The position numbers and the translations under genes were made by a program. Below the pieces are notes generated by a model, which saw nothing but the letters and a program-made list of their open reading frames with translations, was not told where the DNA came from and did not search any database. 34,888 nt of DNA from a virus. Position 1 is the first letter of the stretch. Each line of letters opens with the position of its first letter. Positions 8,555 to 17,461 of the stretch are shown piece after piece. The DNA lies in IMG/VR virus record IMGVR_UViG_3300025128_000162, positions 1 to 34,888 of that record. One strand, given 5' to 3'.

Positions 8555-10276
8555 CTATCCCCTATTAACTTCGTAGTCACCAAACACAGAAGTGATCTCG
8601 CATGGAAGTGGTAAGTCTTGCTTGATCTCAATTTGAGCGTACTGGTCAAATCCTGATCCCCTATATTCAAGATCACCCGTAACTAACGCTTCAGCCCTAT
8701 CCATTGAGGTAGAGGGATGGCGCGTTGGTTTCCGGTAACCGTTTATTATTGGATGGGCAGAACTAATCATCCGCGCAATGATCTTTGACCATCGCTTTTT
8801 CTGCCCTTGATCTGTTCCATCGTCAGCCGTTTCCATTGGAACGGTCTTGAGTGTGCTTGTGAACGGAAGCCCCACAACAATAGTTGAGGCAAGCCGCGTA
8901 AGCGTTATCGCCCCGCTTGATACAGTAAGGTCGGGATGCGTGGCTCCGTCCGCCAGGACGGATACCGTCTTTCCTTCAAGATGGGAAAGCCCGCTTACAG
9001 AAGCGGTAGCACTGCCGGAATACGATAAGGCGGAGTCCACAGCGATATCCCAATCCACTCGTTCAATCGTTCTGATGGTTCCCGATGTATTGGTTCGCTT
9101 AACGAGAACCCATGTTTCATCAATAGTGTCGTTGGGGATCGTGACAACAGACTCAACGGTTCCATCCGTTACGTGTCTTGCCCAACCCACTGTTTTAAAG
9201 TCATCACTGTCGAGCAGAGCCGGATCAGCGGTCATCGACAGTAGCGTTCCATCCGTTCTCACGCACCAAAGGATCGTGTACGGATACAACTGGTACGACA
9301 TGGAGATGATGCCCGATGTCGTGACATGCTCTGATAACCATGACAGGTCATCAGAATCATAAAGTTCTATATTCGATGCCGCCCTTTGCTCGTAAGTTCT
9401 GACCTGTCTACCAGAGCCTTGCACGAATACAGAGAAGCGGCCCATCTGTTCCGGCTGAATATGTCTGCCGCCGTATGAAGACATGCGAGAAGCGAGAGGC
9501 AGGTTACTGGAGGATAGATACTGATTTGGCAGTAGCCTATGCTCACCACCAGATGTTCCGATAATCAGTACCCTTCCCGAATGTAGCCATTGAATCTTCT
9601 CTTGCCTGTTAGAAGCAAGCACTAACTCAAGAGGGTCATCTGCCGCAGGGGAGGCCGGAATGGTGAACGCCTCAAAGTCGGCGGCTTTCGATGCCCACAG
9701 GGTTTGCGGGTCTTTAGTTCGCCCGCCAAACCACAGGCGTTGCTCAAAGAACACGGTAGTCAGCGGGAAGCCATCTGCGTGTCCGTCAGAGTTACTATCC
9801 CACGGTGCGCCTGTTAGTGACGGCGTTGCCAATGTCCAACTGGCCGCTCCCGTTCTTGAGAGTTTGCGTGGCTTAAATCCAGAATGAACGATGTACATAA
9901 CATCGTTGGCTTGGGCGAAATGTAAATCCCATATCTCAGTCTGCGACCACGGAGAGGCAATCTCGTAAGTGCTACCGCCCGATGTAACCTGTGCGCCGTC
10001 TGTATAAAAGCGGATGTACAGGTCGCCAAACTCAAGCACGTATGACTCGTCACGCGAAAAGACAAACGATATCAGCCGCGTTGACTTCGATGAATCCTTG
10101 ACGGTATTGATGTACTGCATACCGCCTCTTCGTCGCACCCCGCCATGGGGATCAACGATAAAGTTCTCTAGGGTTTCACAACCCTTTCGATACTGGTCTG
10201 TATCAATACGACCCCACAGTTTGCGAGAGATTTCTCCCGAACTGAAGTCCGTAATAATCCGTTGAAGTCTAGCCAC
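8555..10276 (-). CDS. tail tubular protein B-like (T7 gp12 type)
   Basis: This 573-residue protein begins MARLQRIITDFSSGEISRKL, the 'F..GE.SP.L' style opening seen in podovirus tail nozzle proteins. Blocks rich in W, Y and G such as YVLEFGDLYIRFYTDGAQV and FFEQRLWFGGRTKDPQTLW are typical of gp12-like tail tubular B proteins. It overlaps the end of the tail tubular A gene by eight bases, the usual pairing in T7-like phages. The predicted role is the tip of the short tail tube. Confidence 0.8.
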   Translation of the reverse strand: MARLQRIITDFSSGEISRKLWGRIDTDQYRKGCETLENFIVDPHGGVRRRGGMQYINTVKDSSKSTRLISFVFSRDESYVLEFGDLYIRFYTDGAQVTSGGSTYEIASPWSQTEIWDLHFAQANDVMYIVHSGFKPRKLSRTGAASWTLATPSLTGAPWDSNSDGHADGFPLTTVFFEQRLWFGGRTKDPQTLWASKAADFEAFTIPASPAADDPLELVLASNRQEKIQWLHSGRVLIIGTSGGEHRLLPNQYLSSSNLPLASRMSSYGGRHIQPEQMGRFSVFVQGSGRQVRTYEQRAASNIELYDSDDLSWLSEHVTTSGIISMSYQLYPYTILWCVRTDGTLLSMTADPALLDSDDFKTVGWARHVTDGTVESVVTIPNDTIDETWVLVKRTNTSGTIRTIERVDWDIAVDSALSYSGSATASVSGLSHLEGKTVSVLADGATHPDLTVSSGAITLTRLASTIVVGLPFTSTLKTVPMETADDGTDQGQKKRWSKIIARMISSAHPIINGYRKPTRHPSTSMDRAEALVTGDLEYRGSGFDQYAQIEIKQDLPLPCEITSVFGDYEVNRG

Positions 10277-10841
10277 GGAGAGCCGTAAATCGAGATTCAG
10301 ATGTTAATTGTTTAGATGTGCTTTCCAGAGCATCAGTGGTTCTCGCCTCATCAAGCGTTCCGTTATACATCGCCTCAATGTTGGCAAGAGAAGTATTGGA
10401 TGCAGATATGGAGTAAGCGATCTCTAGCGCGAGTCGATACACGATCACGCTGATAACGTGAGCATCCAACAATGATTCAGATACGTCCGATGAGACATAC
10501 TTCACAGAAAGCGTGGCTTGGTCGGACAGGATATCCCTGCCCTCAACCGACCAGTTATAGTCAGACCCCTTTCCTTCGGGATACGCTCTGATTACTCTGA
10601 GGCAATCATTCGGCAGTCTGAACTTGTACGAGTATTCCGATACGGGAGTGTCTGCAAGCAGGGCGCATGTTGCCCTTTTGGTAGCGCAGTTCCACGGGTA
10701 ACTTTTCAGCACAAACTGTTTTACCCCGTCATACGCTTGGTTGACAGTCTTGGCTTCTAACGTGTTGTCAGAGAATGATGTAATACGATCCGCGCCAATA
10801 ACAATCAGCGCACGATTGGCGATGTCTACTTGACTTGTCAT
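10269..10841 (-). CDS. tail tubular protein A-like (T7 gp11 type)
   Basis: This 190-residue protein matches the size of T7 gp11 (196). It begins MTSQVDIANRALIVIGADRI, and the block Y.....LKSYPWNCATKRA followed by YSYKFRLPNDCLRVIRAY is typical of the gp11/adaptor family, which joins the portal to the tail nozzle. It is located between the major capsid and tail tubular B genes as in T7. A strong intrinsic terminator separates it from the capsid gene, so it would be expressed below capsid level. Confidence 0.85.
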   Translation of the reverse strand: MTSQVDIANRALIVIGADRITSFSDNTLEAKTVNQAYDGVKQFVLKSYPWNCATKRATCALLADTPVSEYSYKFRLPNDCLRVIRAYPEGKGSDYNWSVEGRDILSDQATLSVKYVSSDVSESLLDAHVISVIVYRLALEIAYSISASNTSLANIEAMYNGTLDEARTTDALESTSKQLTSESRFTALRG

Positions 10842-10842
10842 A

Positions 10843-10872
10843 GTAAGAAAGGGGGCGAGTTACCCCGCCCCC
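10843..10872 (-). terminator. intrinsic terminator between capsid and tail tubular A genes
   Basis: Read on the minus strand, GGGGGCG (10872-10866) pairs with CGCCCCC (10857-10851) across an 8-base loop and is followed by TTTCTTAC. Seven G-C pairs followed by a T-rich run make a convincing Rho-independent terminator in the 39-base gap after the capsid gene. T7 has its T-phi terminator at the same place, after gene 10. Confidence 0.8.
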
Positions 10873-10880
10873 TCAGTGGC

Positions 10881-11729
10881 TTACTCGTTACACTCAATTT
10901 CAACCACACGATCCTCGTCTATACGAGTCGCGGCGGCACTGAAACGGAGATAAACGTGGTGGGCGAACGACTTGTCAGCACGTTCAGCGATCTTGGTTTC
11001 CACATCACGACCAATAGCAAGGCCGATAGCATCCTTCTGGTAAGCCAGACAGGAGCGAGTCGTGGAGGCAATAGCCAGACGCTCAGAGCGAATGAACTTA
11101 AAGCCCAAGAAGGTATCAAACGAACCGGAGACAAGAGCCTTGACCGTGTTGTAGTCACTCGATGTGACTTCGGTCGTGGCAAGCAGGTCTTCCATCTGCT
11201 CCGAACCACAGATGAGGTAGCGGTCGTTCTCAGGAACTTCCTTTCCATCCATCATCTTTTTCGCCGCACGGAGTTTAGCGATGGTCATGCCCGCAGAACC
11301 GTGAGCAATCGTATTGCCCGCCGGGAAAGCGACGGCAGAACCCGCACCATCCGTGGAGTTGGCTAGAGCCGCACCGATGACAAGATCATCCCAAGCGCGA
11401 TTCATTGCACCTGCGCCAACCTGAACGTAAGAAGACTTGGGATCGACAAGCATACGCAAGGTATCCTCATCATCCACCAAATCGCCCCACTGCCAATCAC
11501 GCATGGTGACAACCCGTCGTGAATGAGGCACTTCCAAGATTGGAGTGTCGGTATGGCGAGTCGTTTTCTCAGCCGCATCTACGTGGCCGAGCCGCTCAAA
11601 GTTGTGTTTTTCACCTGTGACAGCAACGTTCCGTACAGTGTTCCGCAGACGACCTTCCATCTGCTTTGCAAGAAACAGCACGTTAGATTCAAATTGCTGT
11701 ACAAAGGCGTTACTGATTGTATTAGCCAT
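10881..11729 (-). CDS. major capsid protein
   Basis: This 282-residue protein begins MANTISNAFVQQFESNVLFL. It has conserved capsid-family blocks: VTGEKHNFERLG, TRHTDTPILEVPHSRR and LVDDEDTLRMLVDP near the N terminus, and NRAWDDLVIGAAL after them. This arrangement is that of HK97-fold capsid proteins of podoviruses and related marine phages, and its place between scaffold and tail tubular A agrees. Upstream, AAAGG lies about 10 bases before the ATG, in a 115-base gap that separates it from the scaffold gene and may hold a separate late promoter or processing site, although I see no clear promoter there. Confidence 0.85.
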   Translation of the reverse strand: MANTISNAFVQQFESNVLFLAKQMEGRLRNTVRNVAVTGEKHNFERLGHVDAAEKTTRHTDTPILEVPHSRRVVTMRDWQWGDLVDDEDTLRMLVDPKSSYVQVGAGAMNRAWDDLVIGAALANSTDGAGSAVAFPAGNTIAHGSAGMTIAKLRAAKKMMDGKEVPENDRYLICGSEQMEDLLATTEVTSSDYNTVKALVSGSFDTFLGFKFIRSERLAIASTTRSCLAYQKDAIGLAIGRDVETKIAERADKSFAHHVYLRFSAAATRIDEDRVVEIECNE

Positions 11730-11844
11730 TTTTGACTTTACCTTTGTGAGTTAATTGAAATTGACACTGACGGCGCGGCTACCTGTGATACAGACCGTTC
11801 CTATCTATTTACGTCAGACTAGACGCGAGAAGAACACTGGACGC

Positions 11845-12654
11845 TTACGCGCTACCCACTGCCATCTCAAATAATTTTGCCCTCTGGTCGATAAGGCTCT
11901 GCCTTCGCGGATCAATTTCATCCAACGAAAACAGTTGTTCTGTAAGTTCCTGTGCGCGATCCATCGCTTCCCTTGTAGTCATAGAGGCACTCTTTGTGCC
12001 TTCCATCTTGGACTCTTCAAGTCCTTTGGAAAGGGAATAAAACAACTTAATCATCTGTGGATCGTTGCCCGCGCCAGAATCGTTAAGGTAGTCAACCAGA
12101 CCGCCTACCTGTTCGTCTAAGAAACGAACCGCTTTCTGCGCGAGGTCTACACGCGAGTCATAAGCGCGGCCCCATTCTTCTTTGAGATCGCTGACTCTTG
12201 CTTCCTGTGCGGAATCCCGCTCCGCTTGGTATGTGGTTTCCTGTTCTGCCATCCACTCACCGAGAGCGGTGGCTTGATCTTTGGTGAGGTTTGCTTTGTG
12301 GAAGGCTTGGGAAAAATCAGGTTGATCTATCCCGTATCCATCAGGCGCGTCCGGCCTTCCCAATTTACCCCACATCTCGCCCCACTCTTCTTCTGTAGTC
12401 GGGGTGCGATAGACGCTTGGCACTTGCGTCATGCGATCATTGAACTTTGCCCACTGATCTTCTGAGGCATCATCAGAGGGAATCTGTACGCTTCGGCCTA
12501 TCAACCCTTGTGCGTTGATAAACTGATTCGCAAGATCAGTCACATCCTTTACGTTAGACATTGCCGGATGCGATGCCACATCTTCTGGCAATCCATCCGT
12601 CCAAGTGCTTGCGATAGTTTCCGTTTCAGACTCAGTTAATATCTCGTCCGCCAT
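11845..12654 (-). CDS. capsid assembly scaffolding protein
   Basis: This 269-residue, acidic, Gln/Glu-rich, helical protein lies immediately upstream of the capsid gene, the standard place of the scaffold. The block EEWGEMWGKLGRPDAPDGYG (about residues 89-108) is a common signature in phage scaffold and capsid assembly proteins, followed by a predicted coiled coil with ALGEWMAEQETTYQAERDSA. The C terminus is helical and charged. It overlaps the 66-residue upstream gene by 23 bases. Function is assigned from the signature and synteny. Confidence 0.8.
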   Translation of the reverse strand: MADEILTESETETIASTWTDGLPEDVASHPAMSNVKDVTDLANQFINAQGLIGRSVQIPSDDASEDQWAKFNDRMTQVPSVYRTPTTEEEWGEMWGKLGRPDAPDGYGIDQPDFSQAFHKANLTKDQATALGEWMAEQETTYQAERDSAQEARVSDLKEEWGRAYDSRVDLAQKAVRFLDEQVGGLVDYLNDSGAGNDPQMIKLFYSLSKGLEESKMEGTKSASMTTREAMDRAQELTEQLFSLDEIDPRRQSLIDQRAKLFEMAVGSA

Positions 12655-12832
12655 GCTTCACTAACTCCTTTATGTATGACACCATTAAACGCCTACCTTC
12701 ATTAACAAGGGTTTCATTGATGTCTCCCTTGACGTATGAAGGACTCATAAGCACATCATCCAGATGCTTTAGTACCTCTTGGCCCGCCTCTGTGCGGAAG
12801 GCTTCGTAAAACAACCTAGCCTGTTTGTCCAT
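12632..12832 (-). CDS. small Bbp19-like virion-cluster protein
   Basis: This 66-residue protein has the pattern YEAFRTEAGQEVLKHLDDVL followed by an EGRR-type stretch (VNEGRRLMVSYI). It resembles the small Bbp19-like domain encoded beside portal genes in many podoviruses. Its role in those phages is not known to me. It overlaps the portal gene by 17 bases and the scaffold gene by 23, so all three are likely translated together. The family call rests on the motif only. Confidence 0.6.
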   Translation of the reverse strand: MDKQARLFYEAFRTEAGQEVLKHLDDVLMSPSYVKGDINETLVNEGRRLMVSYIKELVKHGGRDIN

Positions 12833-14354
12833 TCATCTGCATCTGCATTGCGGCTTGCTGTTGTGCTTCTTGTTCTTGCTTGAGTCTCTGTACGTCTTTG
12901 GGGCTACGGATGGCATCAGCGGGGATACCAATGCGGTCGAGTGCGATGCGGTATGCTTTTTCCACATCCATCACGTTGACCACACTTTGATCCAACTGTC
13001 CAAGCGTCATCGCAACTTCAACGGCGCGTTGGATAGATTGAATGTCTGCAAGTCTCTGGCTTCTCGCAAGCGGACCTTGATACTCAATATCAAGATCAGC
13101 GTCATACCCTGCGAGGATTTCCGGCATCTGTTTAAACTGACCATTTCGGTACATCAGGCCGAAAGCGCGTTCAATCAGAGGATTCAAAAACTCTGACTGA
13201 AGCCTTCCCATCGTTGGGCCTAAGACCCGTTGCATCAGTTCGTAACGAATCTGAACTTCCGTTGCTGTCGCGTTAGGACGCTCTGGAATGTGCAACTGAT
13301 CTATGTGGTAGATCGCACGGATGGAGTCTCTTAACTCCTGTGATTTGATCTGTGCCGCGTTCCAATCTGTGTAGTTGGTTAGGGGTCGGATCGCGCTTGT
13401 GTCACGTACATAGGTAACTGCACCCGCCTCCATGTGTAAATCGGAGATGACACCTGTTGCGGTTGCCATCATGGGCGGGTCAATCGACTTCTCCCATGCC
13501 GCGAGTTCGTATCGCTTTGCTTCGTTGAGTGTCCTGATGTCAGGACGGGCCATCAACGCGGGAGAGAATCCATATACGTCATTGGAAATCTTTGACCAAC
13601 GTGGAGTAAGGTAGGGATTCTCAAAGTAACCCCCCTCTTCCAGAATCTCCCTATCCTCTACCGCTATCCAACAGGACTTCCACGGCTGATCAGGCATGGC
13701 CTTCTTGTACTCCACTTCCCCTGCGGGTGTAACCGCATGAAGAATTCGATGGGTACGGTCAGGATTCTTTTCAAGGTCTGCTTTGATGCGCGGCGTGGAC
13801 ACATTGGGCCACCGTTGCGCTATCTGTCTTGCAGACATGCGGCGTTCATGGAATACAGTGTCCACCACACCGGAATAATTCTCATCAATCGCAACGCCCG
13901 ACATGTGACAGACCATGAAGTTCAAGCCTTCATTCCAATCAACGTACATGCACGACGTTCCAAAGCAAGTAAGGTCTTGGTATAACTCGTTTACCTGCGT
14001 GTCAAAACTGGAATCTGCGAAAGCGGTCAGCATCCTACGGCGACAGTCATCTAACCATGCGGAGGCTTCAGCATCGTCGTTGAGTTCAGCCTCACGGAAC
14101 CGTAATTCAAACCATACGGATGCGGGATTCGTCACTGCACCATGAATATGTGAGGCCAACAGGTGATTCGCGTGGATTGCCGTCGAATCATAGATGTGAA
14201 CCGTGCGGCTCTTGTCACCCTGTATTCGTATGGTGGTGAAATCACCCTTGTGCGGAAGCACATAGGAAGCAACTTCCTCCCATAGAGTCAACCAAGATGA
14301 TCGGTTGCCCTCAAGCGTTTCAAAACGCTTAATCAGTTCTTGAGCATTAGCCAT
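12816..14354 (-). CDS. head-tail connector (portal) protein, T7 gp8 type
   Basis: This 512-residue protein opens with MANAQELIKRFETLEGNRSS followed by W..LWEEVASYVLPHKGDF, the standard start of the T7-type head-to-tail connecting protein family, and the length fits (T7 gp8 is 536). Other family blocks include HIHGAVTNPASVWFELRFRE, YGFSPALMARPDIRTLNEAK and PNATATEVQIRYELMQRVLG. The C terminus is Gln/Met-rich. The dodecameric portal forms the DNA entry and exit channel and docks the terminase. The stop of the upstream gene and the start of this one share a base. Confidence 0.9.
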   Translation of the reverse strand: MANAQELIKRFETLEGNRSSWLTLWEEVASYVLPHKGDFTTIRIQGDKSRTVHIYDSTAIHANHLLASHIHGAVTNPASVWFELRFREAELNDDAEASAWLDDCRRRMLTAFADSSFDTQVNELYQDLTCFGTSCMYVDWNEGLNFMVCHMSGVAIDENYSGVVDTVFHERRMSARQIAQRWPNVSTPRIKADLEKNPDRTHRILHAVTPAGEVEYKKAMPDQPWKSCWIAVEDREILEEGGYFENPYLTPRWSKISNDVYGFSPALMARPDIRTLNEAKRYELAAWEKSIDPPMMATATGVISDLHMEAGAVTYVRDTSAIRPLTNYTDWNAAQIKSQELRDSIRAIYHIDQLHIPERPNATATEVQIRYELMQRVLGPTMGRLQSEFLNPLIERAFGLMYRNGQFKQMPEILAGYDADLDIEYQGPLARSQRLADIQSIQRAVEVAMTLGQLDQSVVNVMDVEKAYRIALDRIGIPADAIRSPKDVQRLKQEQEAQQQAAMQMQMNGQTG

Positions 14355-15253
14355 TATTCAGTAGCCTGTAGCGCATCCCATTGTGTTTTCGGCATCCAAG
14401 CCTTTACCCCTGCGGCAGTAGCCGCCGCCTTATTGGGATAGACTTTGCCGTTGACTGTATCCACGACTTGCGCTCCTTCAGTCAGCGTACTGGAACCCGC
14501 ATAGGGAGTCGTTGGTGTAGCGGAAACAGGGGTCAACACAGATGGAGAGGTTTCCTCTGTTACGCCAGAGGTCAGTACCGTGCCGGAGATTCCCGCGCCG
14601 CTTGCCACGCCCAAATCTGCGGCAGGGTTTTGTGCGGCAAGAGCCGCCGCTGTGGGAGCGTTGACTGCGGAAGAACCTGATGATCCCAAGTCGAGAGAAG
14701 CAATGTAAGCGTCAAGATCAGAAGTGATCTGATCGACATCCTGTTGTGCAGAGGATGAGGATGAAGACGAGCGACTGCCGCCTCCGCCACCTCTCGGCGC
14801 GGCAGGTTTATCAGCACCCGCAAAGTCAGCATCAAGTCTTCCGGCGGCGTTATATACACCCGCATTTGCTAGAACACGTACCGCCTCATTTCTCCGCCAT
14901 TGCGGTGACTTTCCTTCGTAATCCCCTTTCCCTGCGTTAAGATCGTTGATCTGGTCAACGACTTTTTTACCTGCTTCACTGGCTTTTCTAGGGTTGAAGG
15001 CAGTTGTGTGACTTCTTTCTTTGGCCTTTAGGTAAGCCTCTTCTGCAATCTCCGCTTGAGTTACGTTAGTGCCTTTGCCAACATTGATGCTGATATTTTT
15101 GCGACCACCGAAAAGACTTCTCGGCGCGTAACTTGGGTCTTCCTCTTTTCTTACGGCGTTGTAACGTCGGGATGCTAGTGTTTGTCTCCATCTATCCCAT
15201 GGGCCATCACTGCCACCCGCGTTGCCACCTTCTGCTCCACCCGCTCCTGCCAT
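14354..15253 (-). CDS. hypothetical protein, Gly/Ser- and Ala-rich, between terL and portal
   Basis: This 299-residue protein is not recognised. The N terminus is Gly-rich, a charged helical region follows (NVTQAEIAEEAYLKAKERSH), then a low-complexity linker of five Gly and a Ser run (near residue 155-170), and an Ala/Thr-rich C terminus. The last 35 residues form a compact block with VDTVNGKVYPNKAAATAAGV. Its place between the large terminase and the portal suggests a virion or packaging-associated protein. The upstream sequence GGGAGGAAAATATT before its ATG is a strong ribosome binding site. Confidence 0.6.
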   Translation of the reverse strand: MAGAGGAEGGNAGGSDGPWDRWRQTLASRRYNAVRKEEDPSYAPRSLFGGRKNISINVGKGTNVTQAEIAEEAYLKAKERSHTTAFNPRKASEAGKKVVDQINDLNAGKGDYEGKSPQWRRNEAVRVLANAGVYNAAGRLDADFAGADKPAAPRGGGGGSRSSSSSSSAQQDVDQITSDLDAYIASLDLGSSGSSAVNAPTAAALAAQNPAADLGVASGAGISGTVLTSGVTEETSPSVLTPVSATPTTPYAGSSTLTEGAQVVDTVNGKVYPNKAAATAAGVKAWMPKTQWDALQATE

Positions 15254-15271
15254 AATATTTTCCTCCCTCTC

Positions 15272-16552
15272 CTATGAGAGGCTTCTATGTACCTTTAATT
15301 TTTTGACGGTGCTGAACCCACCGATGTTTGCTACCTGATCAATGGCTAATGCGAAATAACGAAACGCATCAGCCCCGTGTGATGACCAATCGTGTACAGG
15401 CTTGGCGCGATACTCTCCCTTCTTATCGTCATATTCGCGGCGATAGTTAAAGAGCGCGTCGAGTCCACCCTTGCACTCGTTCTTGTCAAACCAACATCTA
15501 TGAAAAATGGTACGGGCGGCGTTGATGCCATCCGCGATAGGAAGTCTTGGGATCACGTTGAAGTAAATTCCCATCTGTGCGGCGATCTCATAGCGGGATC
15601 GTCCTGTTGATAACTCCCTCACCTTGAGATCGTGCGGCCCCCAATGCTCCCCATAGATATAGGGGCGTTCCTGAAGGGTGCGGATGTAGTAATCCAAGCC
15701 CTGCCCCTCATCTTGGAAGTATTCGATGAACCGAATCTCATGGTGGACGAACTGTACGAACCAGATTGAAGTCGCATCCCCGACACCGATATCCCAAAAA
15801 GTATGGACAGGGATCATGTTGTCGTATGGAACCTTACCTACGCGGCCCTCATCTTCCGCCTTCTTCATCTGGTCGGCGTAATAGGCTCCGCGGACGGTAG
15901 ACGTAAACTCTGCCTCTAACTCCTGAGAGAATTCTTCGGGTGTCATCACCCTTCTCAGTTCCTCTACCTCTTTCTCAGCGAGTACCCCTGCGGTCTTCCA
16001 CGGGATATGTATTCTTTCCCATTCGGGATCAGTCTCAGCAAACTCCCACTTCTCCCAAAAGTCATTCATCTTTCCATTGGGCGTTCCGGTGAACATGCAC
16101 CATCCCAATCTGTCCGCGAGAGTGGGTCTGACCACCTTGTTGAAGGCATCAGACGGGAACATTCCGTACTCATCCAACACAATCCCATCAAAGTACAAAC
16201 CTCGCAGAGAGTCAGGATTGTCAATACCAAATAACTGAATACGTGATCCATTCGGGAAGTCGGCTCTCAGTTCGTTTTCCATGTACCGCATCATGGGGAT
16301 GTCTTTAGTGAACTGTTTGACGTTATCCCAAGCGATCCGTTTTGCTTGCCGGTATGTCGGAGCCACGTAACCGAAACGTGATCGTCCATCTGACGCGGAC
16401 AATGCCCCTACAATTAAGTGATTGACTGCGGCGGTTGTCTTGCCCGACCTACGGGCGGCGGTCACTACCACGAACCGCTTGTTCTTCAACGCCTCATGTA
16501 TCCACTTCTGATGGTCATAAGGCTTATAGGGAATCCGAATGACTTTATTCAT
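15272..16552 (-). CDS. terL: terminase large subunit
   Basis: This 426-residue packaging motor ATPase and nuclease has Walker A AARRSGKTT at residues 32-40 and Walker B GIVLDEYG at 123-130. An early nuclease-domain acidic residue lies in FWDIGVGDAT (about 255), and the C-terminal HGADAFRY (about 397-404) resembles the last metal-binding motif of the nuclease. It cuts concatemers and translocates DNA through the portal. It overlaps the terS gene by eight bases. Having terS-terL upstream of the portal differs from T7, where both lie at the end of the late operon. Confidence 0.9.
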   Translation of the reverse strand: MNKVIRIPYKPYDHQKWIHEALKNKRFVVVTAARRSGKTTAAVNHLIVGALSASDGRSRFGYVAPTYRQAKRIAWDNVKQFTKDIPMMRYMENELRADFPNGSRIQLFGIDNPDSLRGLYFDGIVLDEYGMFPSDAFNKVVRPTLADRLGWCMFTGTPNGKMNDFWEKWEFAETDPEWERIHIPWKTAGVLAEKEVEELRRVMTPEEFSQELEAEFTSTVRGAYYADQMKKAEDEGRVGKVPYDNMIPVHTFWDIGVGDATSIWFVQFVHHEIRFIEYFQDEGQGLDYYIRTLQERPYIYGEHWGPHDLKVRELSTGRSRYEIAAQMGIYFNVIPRLPIADGINAARTIFHRCWFDKNECKGGLDALFNYRREYDDKKGEYRAKPVHDWSSHGADAFRYFALAIDQVANIGGFSTVKKLKVHRSLS

Positions 16553-17036
16553 CCCATTTGAATTCCATTTTGAGCGGCGCGTCTTCCGCTGTAACCTCCA
16601 CTGCCTTCACCTGTGGGATGAGGTACTTGGCAACATCCTTGTGGCACTCAAGCCTCACAGAGAGCGGTACAGAGGGGTCTTGAGCCACCCCCGCTATAGC
16701 CACAATCGGGTCATAGTTCGGGAATAACTCGTTTATTTTTTCCAATATGGCGGCACGGTTCTTGCCTTTGGTGACTGAGGTTGACACCTGTGCCTGTGGC
16801 TTTAGGAATAAGTCCTTTGCGGGGAGTCTCCACAGTGCCTTCCCTGCTTTCCCACCACCTGTCTTGATGACATTGAGCCTTTTGGCGGCTTCATAGATCG
16901 CGCTATGACGGAACCCGTACTCGTTTAACCTCTTCTGGATGTCAACTGAAAGATGCTCTTCACCATCCGATAAAATCTCCATCATGTGGGTCATAGCCTT
17001 TTGCACGCGGGGTGCTGGCTTGGTATCATGTGTCAT
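16545..17036 (-). CDS. terS: terminase small subunit (putative)
   Basis: This 163-residue protein lies just upstream of terL. The N-terminal 75 residues look like a winged helix (LSVDIQKRLNEYGFRHSAIY then AAKRLNVIKTGGG), suited to binding the packaging site. The C-terminal half (INELFPNYDPIVAIAGVAQD, then VRLECHKDVAKYLIPQVKAV) matches the helical block common to podovirus small terminases. The ATG at 17036 lacks a good ribosome binding site. A second Met 14 codons later is a possible alternative start. Confidence 0.7.
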   Translation of the reverse strand: MTHDTKPAPRVQKAMTHMMEILSDGEEHLSVDIQKRLNEYGFRHSAIYEAAKRLNVIKTGGGKAGKALWRLPAKDLFLKPQAQVSTSVTKGKNRAAILEKINELFPNYDPIVAIAGVAQDPSVPLSVRLECHKDVAKYLIPQVKAVEVTAEDAPLKMEFKWDE

Positions 17037-17461
17037 ATCGGGTAACTGGTTGAGATTTGCTCTAGTGTGTGACTACGTACCTACAGCGCATGGACGTACC
17101 CCCCGCGAAGTCGGGGGTGGGGGGTCGCTCCCGCCCGCGATCAGGGGGAAAACTCCGCCCTTTCAGCGCTTTACATAACACTACTTACGCGAACCACAGC
17201 GCACTTGTGGTAATCAGAGGGGATCGAGTGTGCGGCTTTTGATTCTGTGATGCGCGAGTGTTTAAACATCCTACTATCACGCAACCGTTTAAACGCTAGG
17301 ATTCTAGGGGTTATTGCTTGCGCTCTCGCTTGTTTGAGCGTGTCGCTTTTGGGATGCTCTTTGTCGCGTATGGATACTTGTGGTTGACTTTTGGGAGTTG
17401 GCTTCCGTTGACGGATATGCAATACTAGAGGCTCTTTCAATGAGACTTATGAGGTTTAAAC
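17037..17461. other. divergent intergenic control region between terS and the early operon
   Basis: These 425 bases hold no convincing gene. They contain a G/C hairpin (CCCCCG, 6-base loop, CGGGGG, near 17101-17118) followed by a G-run, an exact 6-bp dyad ACCACA/TGTGGT at 17193-17211 with a 7-base loop, two GTTTAAAC copies 27 bases apart (17260, 17287), and a third (17454) next to the first early start codon. It should contain the promoters for the leftward late and the rightward early operons, and lies where a pac or cos site could be. Confidence 0.6.
17398..17426 (+). promoter_or_regulatory. weak candidate sigma70-type promoter for early operon
   Basis: TTGGCT (17398-17403) and AATACT (17421-17426) are separated by 17 bases, each matching four of six consensus positions, about 35 bases before the first early ATG. 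Other TTG-AC hexamers nearby (17384, 17408) have no -10 at usual spacing. This is a candidate only. Confidence 0.3.

Noticed and set aside
11730-11844. Promoter in the gap before the capsid gene
   Set aside because: No -35/-10 pair at acceptable spacing on the minus strand could be found.
17171-17440. 89-residue minus-strand frame in the divergent region
   Set aside because: It opens with TTG, lacks a ribosome binding site, has odd basic composition, and covers likely promoters and two octamers.
17037-17461. CRISPR-like or iteron array
   Set aside because: Repeats here are only the octamer at irregular spacing; there are no regular direct repeats with spacers anywhere in the window.
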